Origin: Tridacna crocea
Lineage: Eukaryota > Mollusca > Bivalvia > Cardiida > Cardiidae
NCBI GenBank assembly: GCA_943736015.1
Contig: OX031063.1
Location: 46,206,672-46,270,671, forward strand
Length of the DNA: 64,000 bases
Reading direction: 5' to 3'
Shown piece after piece: positions 22,982 to 35,362 of the stretch. A program made the translations under genes and the position numbers. Position 1 is the stretch's first letter; each line of letters begins with the position of its first letter. The notes under the pieces are model-generated. The model did no database searches. It was given only the letters and a program-made list of their open reading frames with translations, and was not told where the DNA came from.

Positions 22982-24400
22982 GAGGGCCATAATGGCCTTT
23001 TCACCGACCACAACACATTTTCAGTATCTACCAAGATACTACGAAAAACATTCTACCAAACTTTCATGTGAATAGGAATATTTGTGTGGTCTCTTTAGTA
23101 TATACAATCGTTTTTTTCAGAATTTGTCTCAGTGACCTATCTTTTAGTTTGAAATATTGTTAATTTTCAAAGTAGTTGTATATATTATCGATACAAACAT
23201 CCTGACCAGCTCTCATGAATGTTGGAGAAAAAATGTAGCGTATAGTGTTTTTTCATGGATTTGTCTTGGTGACATAGATTTTAACCTGATATGACCAATT
23301 TTAGATCTAATCTGAGATATAATCACATGGTACACTCTGATCAATTTTCATAAGAATTGAACAGAAGGCATAGCCTTGCAGTGTGCACCTAGTTTTTGTA
23401 AAACTTTAACAAGTGACTAAGTGATGGACCCCATTTGACTCATTTTCAACGTCATTTGAGATATCAACAAGACCAGCTGTTTTTTACTTATTTTCATAAG
23501 TTTAAGCAGAACAAGATATCATCAAGACAAACATTCTGACCCATCCTCATGAACATGGAATGGAAAATGTAGCCTCTTTAGCATACGTATGGTTTTTCTA
23601 TTATTTTTACCATGTGACCCATTTATTGAAAGAGCATGACCTATTTTCTTACTCATCCCAGATACCATCAACACAAATATACAGCCAAACTTTCATGAGG
23701 GAACTGAAAATGTGACCTCTAGATTGTTGTAAAATTTTCCACAGTTTTGCACGGTAAATTTACTTTGTAAACCCACAAGACTTATCCACAATATTATCAA
23801 GGCAAACATTTTTACCAGCTTTCATGGGTTAAGGACATAAATGTTTTACTTCTGGAGCGTACACTAGCTATTTAAAAGATTTGACCAGATGATCTAGTTT
23901 TTAGCAGATGTGACCCTGCTTCCAACTCAACCGAGAAATGGGATCAGTCCCCAAACACAACCACGATAATCATATAATCAAGAAAAATGTTCTAACCAAA
24001 TTTCAAGAGTAAAATATGGACTCTGGAGTGTACACAAGATTTTTCAAAGATATGACCTTCTGGCCTAATTTATGATCCTGGGTGACCTGCGTTATCTTGA
24101 ATTTGCGTCATCTAGACAAATATTTTGACCAAGTTTCGTACTGGACTGAAAATGTGGCCACTAGATAATACACTGCGGTTTTCAAGAAATTGTCCCAGTG
24201 ACCTAGTTTTGACCCATTTTCAAACTGGTCCGAGATTTTGAGCCATCTTTCAATAGTATTACACTGAAAATAAGCGAACTAGAGTGTACAGAGGTTTTTT
24301 CTTACAGGGTTTACTTAATGATCAAGATTTTTATACAGAGTGAATATTTCCAATCTTGTCCTAGATAGTGTAGTGTTTTGAGATAATTCTTAGTGTACTG
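22982..24400 (-). repeat. Old 145-bp satellite element, truncated
   Basis: A second reverse-oriented copy starts immediately after the first with a distal-cap palindrome (GAGGGCCATAATGGCC). It contains about nine heavily mutated units and is cut off by the gypsy-like element before any hairpin cap. Confidence 0.75.
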
Positions 24401-25170
24401 AAATAACTCTTTTTGATCATATTGATATGCTATTGCATTATGGGTTATCAAAGAGAACGTGCTTAATGGCAGCAACCTCCATTGGTATGTTGTTGATCAA
24501 TTTTGACCATGATGAGCAGCTACTAGCTGGAAACTCTACATAAGATTTGGCGACGAGGATAAACAAAGAAATGGAGTATTCGTTTATCAATCCGCAGAAT
24601 GTCATTTGCTGTGCAGACCGAAATACATGGTGTTTCGTCATTTCAAATAGGTGAAAGGTAAACCTTGGAAACAAGAAACAAAACTAGTTGGATGCACTGT
24701 TTTGAACTTCATGTCACCCGTAACGGAATTACGGACAATAAACAAACAAAGCCCTACTTTTATACTCTGCGGGTCTTGATGTACAAAATATTTTCTATAC
24801 TTTGAATGTTCCTGCGCTAGGAGAAGGAAAGAATTTCTATGTGTTTTGCAAAATGTCCCTGAACGATTTTTTTTCATCCCAAAGTAAACCTAGCCTTTGA
24901 AAGATCACAATTTAGAAGTTTATGTCAAGGAAAAAATGAAAGTATGGACCATTATGTGACTGGGCTCCGCAAAAGAGCTGTGTGTTGTAATTTCACAAAT
25001 GTTTAGGAAAACACCAGGAACCACGTCATTGAAAAACGTGTCTTCAGTAGATTAAGGTGAAACGTTTTCGAAAAGCCAAACATTTCCTTCGGTGAAGCAT
25101 GTAAAATAGCAGTTCTTACGAACGAAGTCCGTAACAAAGAAACAAATGAATAAATGCATGACAGAAATAA

Positions 25171-25246
25171 GGTACCGAGCGGGATTCGAACCCCGAACTC
25201 CCGGACGCAAGGCCAATACCATAACCACTGAGCCAAAGAGATATCT
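25171..25246 (-). repeat. tRNA-like sequence, probable SINE head
   Basis: On the minus strand, box A TGGCTCAGTGG (25225-25235) and box B GGTTCGAATCC (25182-25192) match Pol III internal promoter consensus with tRNA-like spacing. Acceptor and anticodon arms do not pair and the T-stem has a mismatch, so a functional tRNA is unlikely. It interrupts the gag part of the gypsy-like fossil between NEVRNKETNE and the zinc-knuckle region. Confidence 0.65.
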
Positions 25247-26370
25247 CCCTGACGCAGTAGCCAGGTATTGTATTTAAATCGGGAGTAAGCCATGCAGGAA
25301 GGAGTGGTCTACCGTAACACAGTATCGCTGGATTCGTCCGAAACACAAGATGTAACCTAAAAAGCCCCCTTAAATATGTAAATCAATCGTGGATTTCACA
25401 CAAAGCTATTGCGGGTAAGAAGAAAAAAGCGAGTTTTCAAAAGAAAAAAACTTGTTTTGCATTTGGCTATGAAGAATACAAAAAGTCTGATCCTAAATGC
25501 CCTGCCAAAGGAAAAAAGTGTCACAATTGCAAGAAAGATAATCATTTTGAGCGCGTTGAGAGTGACAGAAAACGGAAACAAAGAGTGACAAGGTTAGAAA
25601 TTTGAATACGGAAGATGAAGATTATGTACTCATGGTCAATGGGTTCCAGAATAAGGATACCGACTTAAATGTAAACATTGAAGGAGTTGATGTACCAGTC
25701 ATTATGGACTCTTGGGCCACTGTAAATATTGTAGATAGACAAACATGGGAACAAATGAAGAAAAATAAAGTAAAATGTGAGTCAAAATTAACTAATAAAA
25801 AATCTATGCCAATGGAAGGAAAAATCTACTTACCATAGCAGGGAGATTTACTGCAATTGTTAAAGTGCCAAATAAGTCTGTAGAAAGTGATTTTTTAGTA
25901 GTGAAAAAAGAAGGTCAGCGTCTGTTAGGGAAAAGTACTGAAACTCAATTAGGTATTTTGCACATTGAGATGCCAGGGAAAGTAAATAGTGTGAGTTCCA
26001 AAGACAGGAAGCAAGTTTTTTTTAAATGTTTTGATGGAGTTGGCAAATTAAAGAATTACCAATTACACGTACCTGTTTTACAGTGTAGATCCAGTCATCT
26101 AGCTACTAACTTGAACAGCTTGAGTTGATACCACATGCAAAAGGGTAAACCCAATTTTTGTTGTGCCAAGAAAAATGATATCCGGTTATGTATCGATATG
26201 AAGATATGAGCTAATTGAGCTGTAAAGCAAGAAAGGTACCTTATCCCACTGCAGAGGAAGTATAACAAGATATGAATGCGTCAATAGTGTTTTCAAGGCT
26301 TGATGTCAAAATAGCTTATCATCAGGTAGATCTTGAGGAGGAATTTCGTGAAATCACGACTTTTATCATA

Positions 26371-26708
26371 TAACCTCCCTTGTTTTCAGTGTAATATACC
26401 CATTACGAATTTTCTTATTTTATACACGTGTGATATCACATTTGTGTGACGTCATTTTGTACACATTTCATAGAAGTGAACGGGTCTCATGGAAAATACC
26501 GCGGGTGCATTTATGAATGTCTTTGCATCATCTGATCTATATTTGGTGAAATATCGTTATGTGATATAAAGAATCTGACATCCGTGGGCGTTTGAGATAA
26601 GATTTTGTTAAACTCGTCAAGGAAAATGTTATTAAGCTCGCCAAAACATTTCCCTAGACTCGTTTAATAAAATCTTATCTCAAAAGCCAACTATTGTCAG
26701 ATCCTATA
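26371..26708. mobile_element. 338-bp foldback insertion inside the gypsy RT
   Basis: RT homology stops after REITTFII and resumes at FMTHLGMYRYKR, so this segment is inserted. The flanks TTTATCATA (26362-26370) and TTTATGACA (26709-26717) may be a decayed 9-bp target duplication. The right 144 bp (26565-26708) forms a long stem: TTTGAGATAAGATTTTRTTAAAC and its inverse, with pairing extending out to GATCTGAC/GTCAGATC. No protein is encoded. Confidence 0.8.
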
Positions 26709-27225
26709 TTTATGACACATCTCGGGATGTATAGATATAAAAGACATTTTGTTTGGAGTTTCATGTGCTCCAAAACTATGACTCAAGATAATAAATCAGA
26801 TAGGGAGCGGATCGGAAGGTTTCAGTTGCATTTATGATGGTATCATGGTTCACGATTGGATAGAGGGAGGACATTATTCTAGATTAAAAAGCATTTCACT
26901 ACATCTACGAGAAAGTGCAAATTTAACATGATACACATTTAATTCGTGGGGGTAGTTCTCTCAAAATATGGTTTTCGGGTTGTAGAAACCAAAGTTCAGG
27001 CAGTTAAGAATTTTAGACGACCAAAAAACATTTCAGAGATCAAACGCTTCCTAGGAGTGGTAAATTTCAATGCAAGATTTTTACCTGATGTTGCTTTAGT
27101 AGCAGAACGACTGAAAAAGTTGACTCGAAAAAATGGTTCATTTAATTGGGATTCAGATCAACAGAAAAGATTTGATAGACTGAAGAAATGTTGACAAATG
27201 CCAAAAACTTTGGTTATTTCAATAA

Positions 27226-29110
27226 AAACTAGAGGCCCTTGAGGATCTGAAATCGTTCTTCTGACAGTGCTTTTGCTTCTACGCTAACATACACTGTGAA
27301 TTCATGAATCAAAAGAAAAAAAGACAAAAAAAAAATATATGTTCTTGCAACTGAGCCTGAACCCACTAAGACAGCAAAAGTAGGCATGGTAAATTGAACA
27401 ACCTGTGAAAAAAAAAATGAATCGTAAATTCTCAAAATTAAATGTTTGTAATCGAGCCACATTTGATAGAATTTAAATACGCCTTGTATTAATCAATCCA
27501 AGCAAATTTCAAGGAAATAACACTAATAAAGAGGACTTTGTTGAGTAAACGACATTATGTCATCAAATGGCTGCTTTTTCTGACCGGTTTACTAGATTGT
27601 CTTCACTTATGATAGAGTTCAGTGCCTTGATGAACTAAACAATCTTTGCAAGTTTCAAAAATAGTGGATCAACGCTGTGAACTTCATTGTCTTAACAAGA
27701 AATGCAACTTTTCAACTTTGAAAGGCTACTTCCCCAAACTGATTTTAAGTCTTTTTTAAACCAATAGAGTTCAAGCTGTTTATGATACAAAGCAAATGTG
27801 CAAGGTTGATGAAAATCCGACCACAAATGCTTATTTTATCGAGTAAACAAGAAACGGAAATTTTCAACTTTAAATGGCTACTTTTCCCATACTGTTCCTT
27901 AGATCTTTTCTTTCAAAATCAATAGGGTTCAAGCTGTTGATGAGATAAAACAACTGTGCCGGTTTCATGAAAATCCAACCACAAATTTTGACTTGATCGC
28001 GTTACCAAGAAATGGAAATTTTCTAATTGAAATGGCCACCTTTTCAATACTATAAGTAGGATTTTTTTCCCCAAAATCAATAGCGGTCAAGCTATTGATA
28101 AGATAAACAATCTCAGGAAGTTTCACAAAAATCTGACAAAAAAATTAGACTTTATCTTGTAAACAAGAAATGGAAATTTTCAACTTTAAAAGGCTACTTT
28201 TCTCATACTATTTGTTAGATTCTTTTTCAAAATCCATTTGATTGAAGCTATTGATAAGATAAAGAAACTCTGCAAGTTTGACCAAATTATAGACTTAATC
28301 GCTTAAAGAAGAAGTGGAACTTTTCACCTTTAATTGGCTACTTTTCCCAAAATGGTTTGTTTGATTTTTTCCCCAAAATCAATAGGGTTGAAACTTCAGA
28401 TGAGATAAAGGAACTTTAAAAACTTCACAAAAGTGTCGTTACAAATGCAGTCTTTATCATGTAAGCAAGAAAAGTAAATTTTCAACTTGAAATGGCTACT
28501 TTTACCATACTGTTTGTTGGATTTTCTTCAAAATCAATAATATAAAAGCTATTAATAAGATAAAGAAACAGTGCAAGTTTCAAGAAAATCTGACTACAAA
28601 TGCAGACTTTATTGTCTTAACAAGAAATTGAAATTTTCAATTTGAAATGGCTGCTTTTCTCATACTGCTTTTTTTTTCAAAATCTAGAGGGTCGAAACTA
28701 TTGATAAGACAGCTGATAGTTTCAAAAAAAAATCTGATGACAAATGCAGACTTTTTCATGTAAGCAAGAAATTGAAAGTTTAAACTTGAAATGGCTACTT
28801 ATCTCATACTGTTTGTTGGATGTAAACTTGAAATGTTTTTCCATAATGCGTGCTGTTTTTTTTTTTTTTTCAACATCAGCAGGGTTGGAACTTCTGAGTA
28901 TATAAATAAACTGTGCAAGTTTTACGAAAATCTGACCACAAATACATACTGTACTTCACAAACAAGAAATGGAAATTTTCAACTTAAAACGGCTACCTTT
29001 CCCATACTGTTTTTAGGATTTTTTTAAAATGATCAATAGAATTCGAGCTATTGATTAGAAACAAAACACGCCCTGACACAAGTTCTGATGGCTTTCAGCC
29101 AGTAGAGCCA
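27226..29110 (+). repeat. Tandem array, about 150-157-bp units, nine or more
   Basis: Units repeat the order AAACAAGAAATGGAAATTTT, CAACTT, GAAATGGCTACTTTTCC, CATACTGTTTGTTGGATT, AAAATCAATAGGGTT, AAGCTATTGATAAGATAAA. Marker positions near 27701, 27851, 28008, 28160, 28310, 28465, 28620, 28768 and 28968 give the period. The left edge (CTAGAGGCCCTTGAGG) resembles a distal cap. The right edge GGCTTTCAGCCAGTAGAGC resembles the AGCTCCACTGGCC hairpin cap in reverse. It truncates the gypsy-like fossil. Confidence 0.85.
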
Positions 29111-29289
29111 ATAGATATTCCTTTAGACCATCACCTCTAAGCTATAAATGAGAAAAGTCGAAATCCATTTTGCTAGAGTTTAAGCAGCAAAGCAAAACGC
29201 CATTTTTTTTGGATTTTACGTGCATAGTTTTACACTTGGAAAGCCCTAAACGTCCACATTTTAGCAAAACTTTGAAGTAAATACTTTTA

Positions 29290-30787
29290 AACAGTGTCAG
29301 AGTGGCCATGAATCACTCACCTTGGCGTTTAGAATATGCTGACCAGTATTAAACACTATAGGCAATGTTATTCTCTATTATGACCAGATAACCAAGTTGT
29401 TTATCAGTCTGGCCCATTTTAAGATTGTTTTTGTTGATAGCAGAAACACACTCTGACACATTTTGATGAGAATCATACTGAAAATAAGGTCTTTAGAGAT
29501 TAGCCCCACGACCTACATTTTGACCCTATGAATAGTCGTTCATAATTTCAAGACAAGCATTCTGAAAAAGATTTACCAAGACTGGACTCAAAATAAGGTC
29601 ACTTGAGAGTATAGAAGGTTTTTGAGGATTTGATCTTGTGTCCTCTTTCTTTAACAAATTTTTAATTTGATTCGAAAAATTTGGTTCGAAATATCATCGA
29701 GAGAAACAGTCTGACCATCTTCCGTGTGCATTAGGCTAAAATGTGTTTTTATAGTGTGCACAAGGTTTTATTAAGGTTTGACTCATTACCCTTCTTTTTC
29801 AGACAATGTAACTAGTTTTGGAACTCGTCCAAGACATCACAAGGACGAAACTTCTGACCAATTTTCAAGAGCATTCGGTTGAAAATGTGGCCTCTACAGT
29901 GTACAGGCGATTTTTTTTCAACCTTCAACTCTTGTAAAAACTTTTCGGCTTGACACGGCCTCTTTTCAACCTAAAATTTATTATCAAGAGAAACATTCCG
30001 ACAAACTTTTATGAGTATTAGACAGTAAAGTTGCATCAAGACTAAACTCAGGATTTTCCAGAGGTTCGATTTTGAACTTTTAGACCAATTTTCAAACAGG
30101 TCTGATATAATCAAAACAAACATTCTGTTAAACTTCAATGAGTATTGGACTGTAAACATGGCCTTTAGAGCATGGATAAGACCAATAAAAGATTTCGTTG
30201 AGTGATCCACTTTCTGACCTGAGTAGATCCTATTCTAAAATAAAAGATCTAAGTCTGTGACCTAGCTTTTGACTCCACATGAACCATTTTCGAACCCGTC
30301 CAAGATGTCATCAAGCCAAACAATCTGACAACTTTTTATGGGTATTGGACAAAAAATATGGTTTTAAGAAGGTATACAAGTTTATTAAAATATTTGACCG
30401 TGTGACCTACTTTTTTTGACTAACGTGACCGATTTTTATAGTGTTTAAAGATTTGAAAATGGCCAATATTCTGACGTAATTCGATAGAAACTATGGCCTA
30501 TGGGGTGTAAAGGAGGTTTTCTAAGATTTGACCTGGTGACCTAGTTTTTAATTTGACATGACCCACCTGTGAACTGAGACAATACGATTTTGTTTAATTG
30601 TTGGATGGTAAATGTGGCCGTTAGAGTGTTTACAAGGTTTCTGCCAGATCTGATCTTGTGACCTTCTTTTTAAAGCCCCCCCTCATTAACAATTTTGTCA
30701 AGCTATCAAGTATCAAGACATATAATATGACACTCTTGGCCGAGTATTGGAGTTAAAATGAGGTCTATTGAGTGTGCACAGTTTTTT
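29290..30787 (-). repeat. Old 145-bp satellite array
   Basis: About ten degenerate units in reverse orientation (CAAGACAAACATTCTGAC, GTGGCCTCTAGAGTGT, GTGACCTAGTTTTT) run up to the element at 30788. The left edge, GTGGCCATGAATCACTCACC, is a decayed distal cap. Confidence 0.8.
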
Positions 30788-32052
30788 TAGCTCCACTGGC
30801 CAAAGGCCAGCGGGCTTATGTCATAGCCTGGTGTCCGTCGTGCGTCCGTCCGCGCGTGCGTTAACTTTTATTTCAAACATTTGAAACTACCTATCCAATT
30901 TTGAGGAAACTCACAGAAATTATCCTACCATGCTCCTCTTCAGAATTCTTTGAAATAATTTGATTCCTTCAAAAGCTCTGGTTGCCATGGCAACAAAACA
31001 GATAAATATTGATTTTTTTAAAAATCTTCTTCTATGAAACCATAAGGCTTAAGGCTACCAAATTTGGCATGTAGCTTTATCTAGTGGACCTTAACCAAGT
31101 TCTTTCAAATAATAGCCTTGGGGTCATAATTGGCCCCGCCGCGGGGGGTCACAACTTTTACATGTGCTTATATAGGGAAAACTTTAAAATCCTTTTGGTG
31201 CCTAGTCATAGGGCCTAGGGCTACCAAATTTGGTATGTATCTTTATCAAGTGGTTGTCTACCAAGAGTACCCAAATGATAGCCCAGATGTCAAATTTGGC
31301 CCGACCCCAGGGGTCACAAGTTTTATATGGGCTTATATAGGGAAAACTTTAAAACTCTTCTCGTACCAAGTCCTAGAGCCTAGGGCTATTCAATTTTGCA
31401 TCTAGTTTTATCAAGTGGTTGTCTACCAAAGGTGCCCAAATTATAGCTCCGGGATTAAATTTGGCCCCGTCCTGGGGGTCACAAGTTTTACGTGGGCTCA
31501 TATTGGAATTTTTTAGAAAATCTACTTGTACCTAGCCATAAGGCCTAGGGCTACCAAATTTTGCATGTAGCTTTATCTAGTGGGCGTCTACAAAGAGGGC
31601 CCAAATTATAGCCTTGGGTCAAGTTTGTCCCCACACCAGGGGTCACAAGTTTTACATAGGCTTTTGTGGTGAAAACTGTCTAAGTCATCTTGTTACTAAC
31701 CATAATAAAGAGTTGGGCAACTAAATTTAGCCCTGTCTCATGGGTTTCATGTTTTACAGGGGCTTTTATTGAGAAAACTTTGAAAATCTTTTGTTTATAA
31801 CCACACATTCTAGACCCGTATTATGTGGTATAGGGCTTTATCTTGTGGACCTCTACCAGGATTCATTTTACCATAGCTTTGCAGTCAAAATTGGATTTGC
31901 CTTGGGGTCACAACTTTCTCGCAGAATTCTATAGAAAAAAAAATTGTATGTCCTCAAGTTTGAATCCAGTTGGCCAAATATTGTAATGTTTGGCTTGTAG
32001 TATTTTTACCTATTAGCCAGTGGAGCGATACAGGGCCATCATGGCCCTCTTG
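30788..32052 (+). repeat. Capped element with about 165-bp core units
   Basis: It begins with hairpin AGCTCCACTGGCCAAAGGCC and a CGTCCGTCCGCGCGTGCG segment (30835-30860), then a GGTTGCCATGGCAAC module (30980-30996). Four or more units follow, marked by GGCTACCAAATTTGGYATGTA near 31053, 31217, 31385 and 31553, each with GGTCACAAGTTTTACATG. It ends with AGCCAGTGGAGCGAT and distal palindrome GGGCCATCATGGCCC plus CTCTTG (32032-32052). The core monomer matches, inverted, the array at 39320-40682, although the caps differ. Confidence 0.88.
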
Positions 32053-32059
32053 TTTTATT

Positions 32060-32281
32060 AAGAAATGACTGTGACCTTGTTTAATATTTAACCCGATGCG
32101 ACCAGTTTTCCAAGTCGTCTCAAATGTTATCATGTTAAGAATTATGACCTGGTTTCATAAATATCAAAATGAAAATGTAGAGCGTACACAAAGTAAAAGC
32201 TGACAATTCACAACGGGAGCTAGACACAGCATGATCACAAAAGCTCACTCAGAATATTTCACAGCCTGGTGAGCTTAGAGT
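32060..32281 (-). repeat. 145-bp satellite remnant with cap
   Basis: About one unit in reverse orientation (GTGACCTTGTTTAATATTTA, ATTATGACCTGGTTTCAT) followed by GACACAGCATGATCACAAAA and AGCTCACT...GGTGAGCT, a hairpin cap. It is probably the stranded end of the 29.3-30.8 kb array, split by insertion of the element at 30788-32052. Confidence 0.65.
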
Positions 32282-33604
32282 TGGAAGTTGTTGGCTTGAA
32301 TATACTAAGACCGCACAATAAGTACATTTCTAAAGGCATCTTAAATTGACCAAATAGTGAAACAATCACAATTTTATAAATTTCTCAAAACACAGCGTTT
32401 GCATGGCCGAATTTGATAAGCTGTTAGAACTCATTGTACTTTACAACGAAGTCTAACAGAAGTGGGACCATCAATGCGGTCTTCTTCATAATACAAGACT
32501 ATGCGACTCACCTAGAATCATCTTCAAAGCTTACCCTGCGTTTCTTTATCCCTTGAGTATATCTATAAAATACATTATTGAGTGAAAGGACAATCCCTAT
32601 CTACTTGAAAATGGTGAAACTGAACCTGTAGTTAAAAGAAATGAATAAAATGTTGAATTCATAATGATTTTTTTTTTTAATCAAAAAGGATTATGTGTTA
32701 TTTTTGATAAGCATAAAATGTATTATTGAATGGCTAGGCAATTCCTGCCTATGCAAACGTCTGTGGTGAGAAAATTAAGACTGTGAAAGGAAGCTGTAAA
32801 GAGACGCTTTACATGTGATTTTTAATCTGAATAGAATAAAATATTGAGTAGCTGTGTGTATACTCAAACGTTTTAAATTCCAAAGAATTGAGAGCTAAAA
32901 ATACAAAAAGTGTGGACCCTTCAATGGGATCAAAGCATTCCCATTACAGAGGACATATTTCCAATAAAAATAGAAGTATGTGCGATCTTGATACGCCTGA
33001 AAGACATTATTAAGTGTCAGGGAAATCCCTACCTACTCAAAAGTCTTAATTGATATTGTTAAGATTGTTACAAAAAGATTTGTGTATCAATTAGACTTGA
33101 CAAGAAAAAGTCTTCAAATGAAGAGGTGAATGAATGAATGAATGAATAGCGTTTTAAGGCCCGTCGACAACTTAGGTCATATTGGGCGCAATTACTTAGT
33201 AAACAATAGTGCGAGGTGAAAATAACATACATGTGCAACAACATAACACAAACATGACAAATGAAGAATGGACAGAACACAAAATGATGCCCCTTTTGTC
33301 GCCTTTACGACATGCATGCTGTCACGTTTGTTCCGCCGGATGAAATGGCAGATGTGACGATCGCGGGACTGCAGTGGTTTATTCTTATACCCATGAATAA
33401 ACCACACAGGGTCCCACAGGCCGACTGATTCCCATCCCAAACCCTATTTACATCGAGAAAAAAATATAGGATTTGGAACAAGAACCACCCAGCCTGCTGC
33501 AATCCTACGAATTACAAATGAAGAGGAGTGATGTCATAATTTTAATGCACATAAAATATAATATAGAGAGGTTGGGCTTCCATGTCTATCAAAAGTTTTA
33601 AATG
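32282..33604. repeat. Degenerate repeats around a dispersed insertion
   Basis: Diverged units near 32570, 32717, 32833, 33000 and 33550 share AAAATRYATTATTGAGTG...GGCAATTCCTRCCTAYTCAAA; spacing is about 120-165 bp. Between about 33125 and 33510 lies a different segment beginning with a (GAAT)n tract, with CGTCGACAACTTAGGTCATA, a GTCGCCTTTACGACATGCAT hairpin-like motif and GGGTCCCACAGGCCGACT. It looks like a dispersed repeat, but its class is unknown to me. Confidence 0.5.
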
Positions 33605-34310
33605 AAAAAGTGAAGCCTGAGAATAGTAGCTTCTAGGAAATGATTGCTAAATTTGAGAAAGTGTGGAGCCTCCAACGGGATCAAAATTTTCCCATCAAGG
33701 GGTTGCTGTCTCTAATGAGAAAATATGCCCCCAAAAGAGACATTTCCCCCATCAAGGAGTTGCAAACTGAAGATAAAAAGGATAGGTGGTAGAAATGATG
33801 GGTTTACACAACAGGTTAAAAAGGTAACTAAGAAAATAATGTAACAACATAGATTGTTGTAGAGACCAATCTCTGTGATTTAAGTGATAATAGAAAACAT
33901 GTTGACCTTGTCAAAGAGGTTTTACATATTATCAATATTGTAGTACATGTATTTCTCGGAAATTGGTTGAAAGTCAATGCAATCTAAGACAATATGCTTA
34001 ATAGTAAAGTGTTCATTGCATCGAATGCATTTGTGAGCGTCTTCTCTGGCTGAAAGCCATAAGGTAATTGTCCGAGAATGTCCGATTTGAAACTTTGTAA
34101 CTATCATCTCTTCTCAATGAATGAACCTGTAAAAGGGGTACCACTCCCCAAGGTTTGGTTTAACAAAATGGAGTTAGATGAAATGATAAGCAATCTATTT
34201 GAATAGCCAAAGAGATTGAATGAGGAGTAAAATCGATGCTTTGAAATCTGTATGAGCAACCTTTTAATCAGAAATTGTCAAGTTCAGTGCAGATCTTTCT
34301 CTTTGATCAG

Positions 34311-34635
34311 CTATTTATACCCCTGCAAAACAAATGTTTTCGGGGGTATACTGGAATCAGCTTGTCTGCCCATGTGTCCGTTCGTCCGTCCGTCCGTGTA
34401 TCCGTCCGTCCGTCCGTGTATCCGTCTGTGTACAATATACTAGTAAATTTGTGTCGCGAACTCCTCCTACAGTTTTCCTTCAATTGCATTGAAACTTCGC
34501 ACATATATTGATCATATATTGAAGCTTTGTAAAACACAATTTTCAAGTGTCACGTCTTCCTCGTTGAGGAATTATCTCCCCTTGAACTTGACACTTTTTT
34601 TTCTGTCAAAGGGCTAGCGGGGGTATTAAATCACA
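34311..34635 (+). mobile_element. Hairpin-capped insertion in the LINE
   Basis: It starts with a hairpin, TATACCCCTGCAAAAC pairing with GTTTTCGGGGGTATA (about 34317-34353). A (CCGTCCGTCCGTGTAT)-type microsatellite follows (about 34379-34430). The right end reads GCGGGGGTATTAAATC. The LINE RNase H frame lies on one side and its C-terminal frame on the other. This is a single-unit version of the capped-element plan. Confidence 0.65.
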
Positions 34636-35057
34636 TTCAGTGACAGCTCTAGTTCGTTTCCCTTTATACCCACATGGCCTGGAAGTATCTCTTGAAGGAA
34701 AGGATACGGGAAAACCTTTCCACAACTTTGCAGATCAAAGAATACTAAAACTTTTGATTGTAGAAGGCCTGTATGGTAGATAAAGAATCGGGGTAAAAAT
34801 GAATCTGAAGGAATCGGAATGCTCCACGTGTACATGGTCAAGGGCAAGTTCAATGGCCTTCACTTTGACAGAGAAAAATGGAGGCACTGTTTGGAAGTTT
34901 ACATTGTACGTTCTCCATATAAAAAGCTGCTGCTGAAACAGTATTATCATGTTTTGACCCATCTGTATAAATTGGCATTTAGAAATGAAAAATAATTCTC
35001 TTTAATTTCACTATGTCTTGTCTTGAAATATTTATACCATTCAACATTTCTTGTGTT

Positions 35058-35362
35058 GAGCCCCGGTAGCTCAGTCGGTAGTGTACAGGGCACAAGAAAA
35101 GGGGATCATTCGTTTGATCCCCCTATATACCAATTAATTCCGAGGACTAGTGATAGTCATTGCAACAAGATTCCTTCCTCTTTCACCGCTGATCATTGTT
35201 TCGACGATGATTAAGTGGGAAAGCAGCCAGTGGCTTGGACAAAAAATTATTCGGAGTACTGTTAAAAAGAGACTCCTGGAAAGTATGGATAGGCGCACTG
35301 GCTGCCGTGATATAACTGAAATAATGTTGAAAACGGCGTTAAACTCCATGCAATAAATTAGA
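35058..35362 (+). mobile_element. tRNA-derived SINE-like element
   Basis: The head has box A TAGCTCAGTCGG (35068-35079) and a degenerate box B around CGTTTGATCCC. The 3' domain reads GGCTGCCGTGATATAACTGA and ends GGCGTTAAACTCCATGCAA before an ATAAA tail. The 3' domain is shared with 2229-2495. It lies inside the LINE at 33905-36650, in the opposite orientation. Confidence 0.72.

Larger units (their letters stand above)
24440..27225 (+). pseudogene. Gypsy-class LTR retroelement fossil (gag-PR-RT)
   Basis: Plus-strand pieces in canonical order. A gag-like frame starts with ATG near 24466 (MAATSIGMLL). Capsid-like segments include ALLLYSAGLDVQNIFYTLN (about 24750) and ESMDHYVTGLRKRAVCCNF (24937-24993). 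Zinc-knuckle remnants follow at 25453-25555 (CFAFGYEEYK, CPAKGKKCHNCKKDNHF), with the second Cys of the first knuckle lost. A retropepsin segment has GVDVPVIMDSWATVNIV at about 25684-25734, where the active-site DSG reads DSW. Reverse-transcriptase blocks are FSRLDVKIAYHQVDLEEE (about 26291-26346), GMYRYKR and FGVSCAPK (about 26727-26780), IYDGIMVH in place of the YxDD box (about 26830) and KNISEIKRFLGVVNFNARF (about 27025). Numerous shifts, stops and two insertions inactivate it. No LTRs, RNase H end or integrase were found; the 3' end is cut by a repeat array. Confidence 0.88.

Noticed and set aside
25171-25246. Functional tRNA gene
   Set aside because: A and B boxes are good but acceptor and anticodon stems do not pair, and the T-stem has a mismatch.
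24438-25581. Minus-strand open frames of 60-96 codons
   Set aside because: They are antisense shadows of the plus-strand gag and zinc-knuckle remnants of the gypsy-like fossil.
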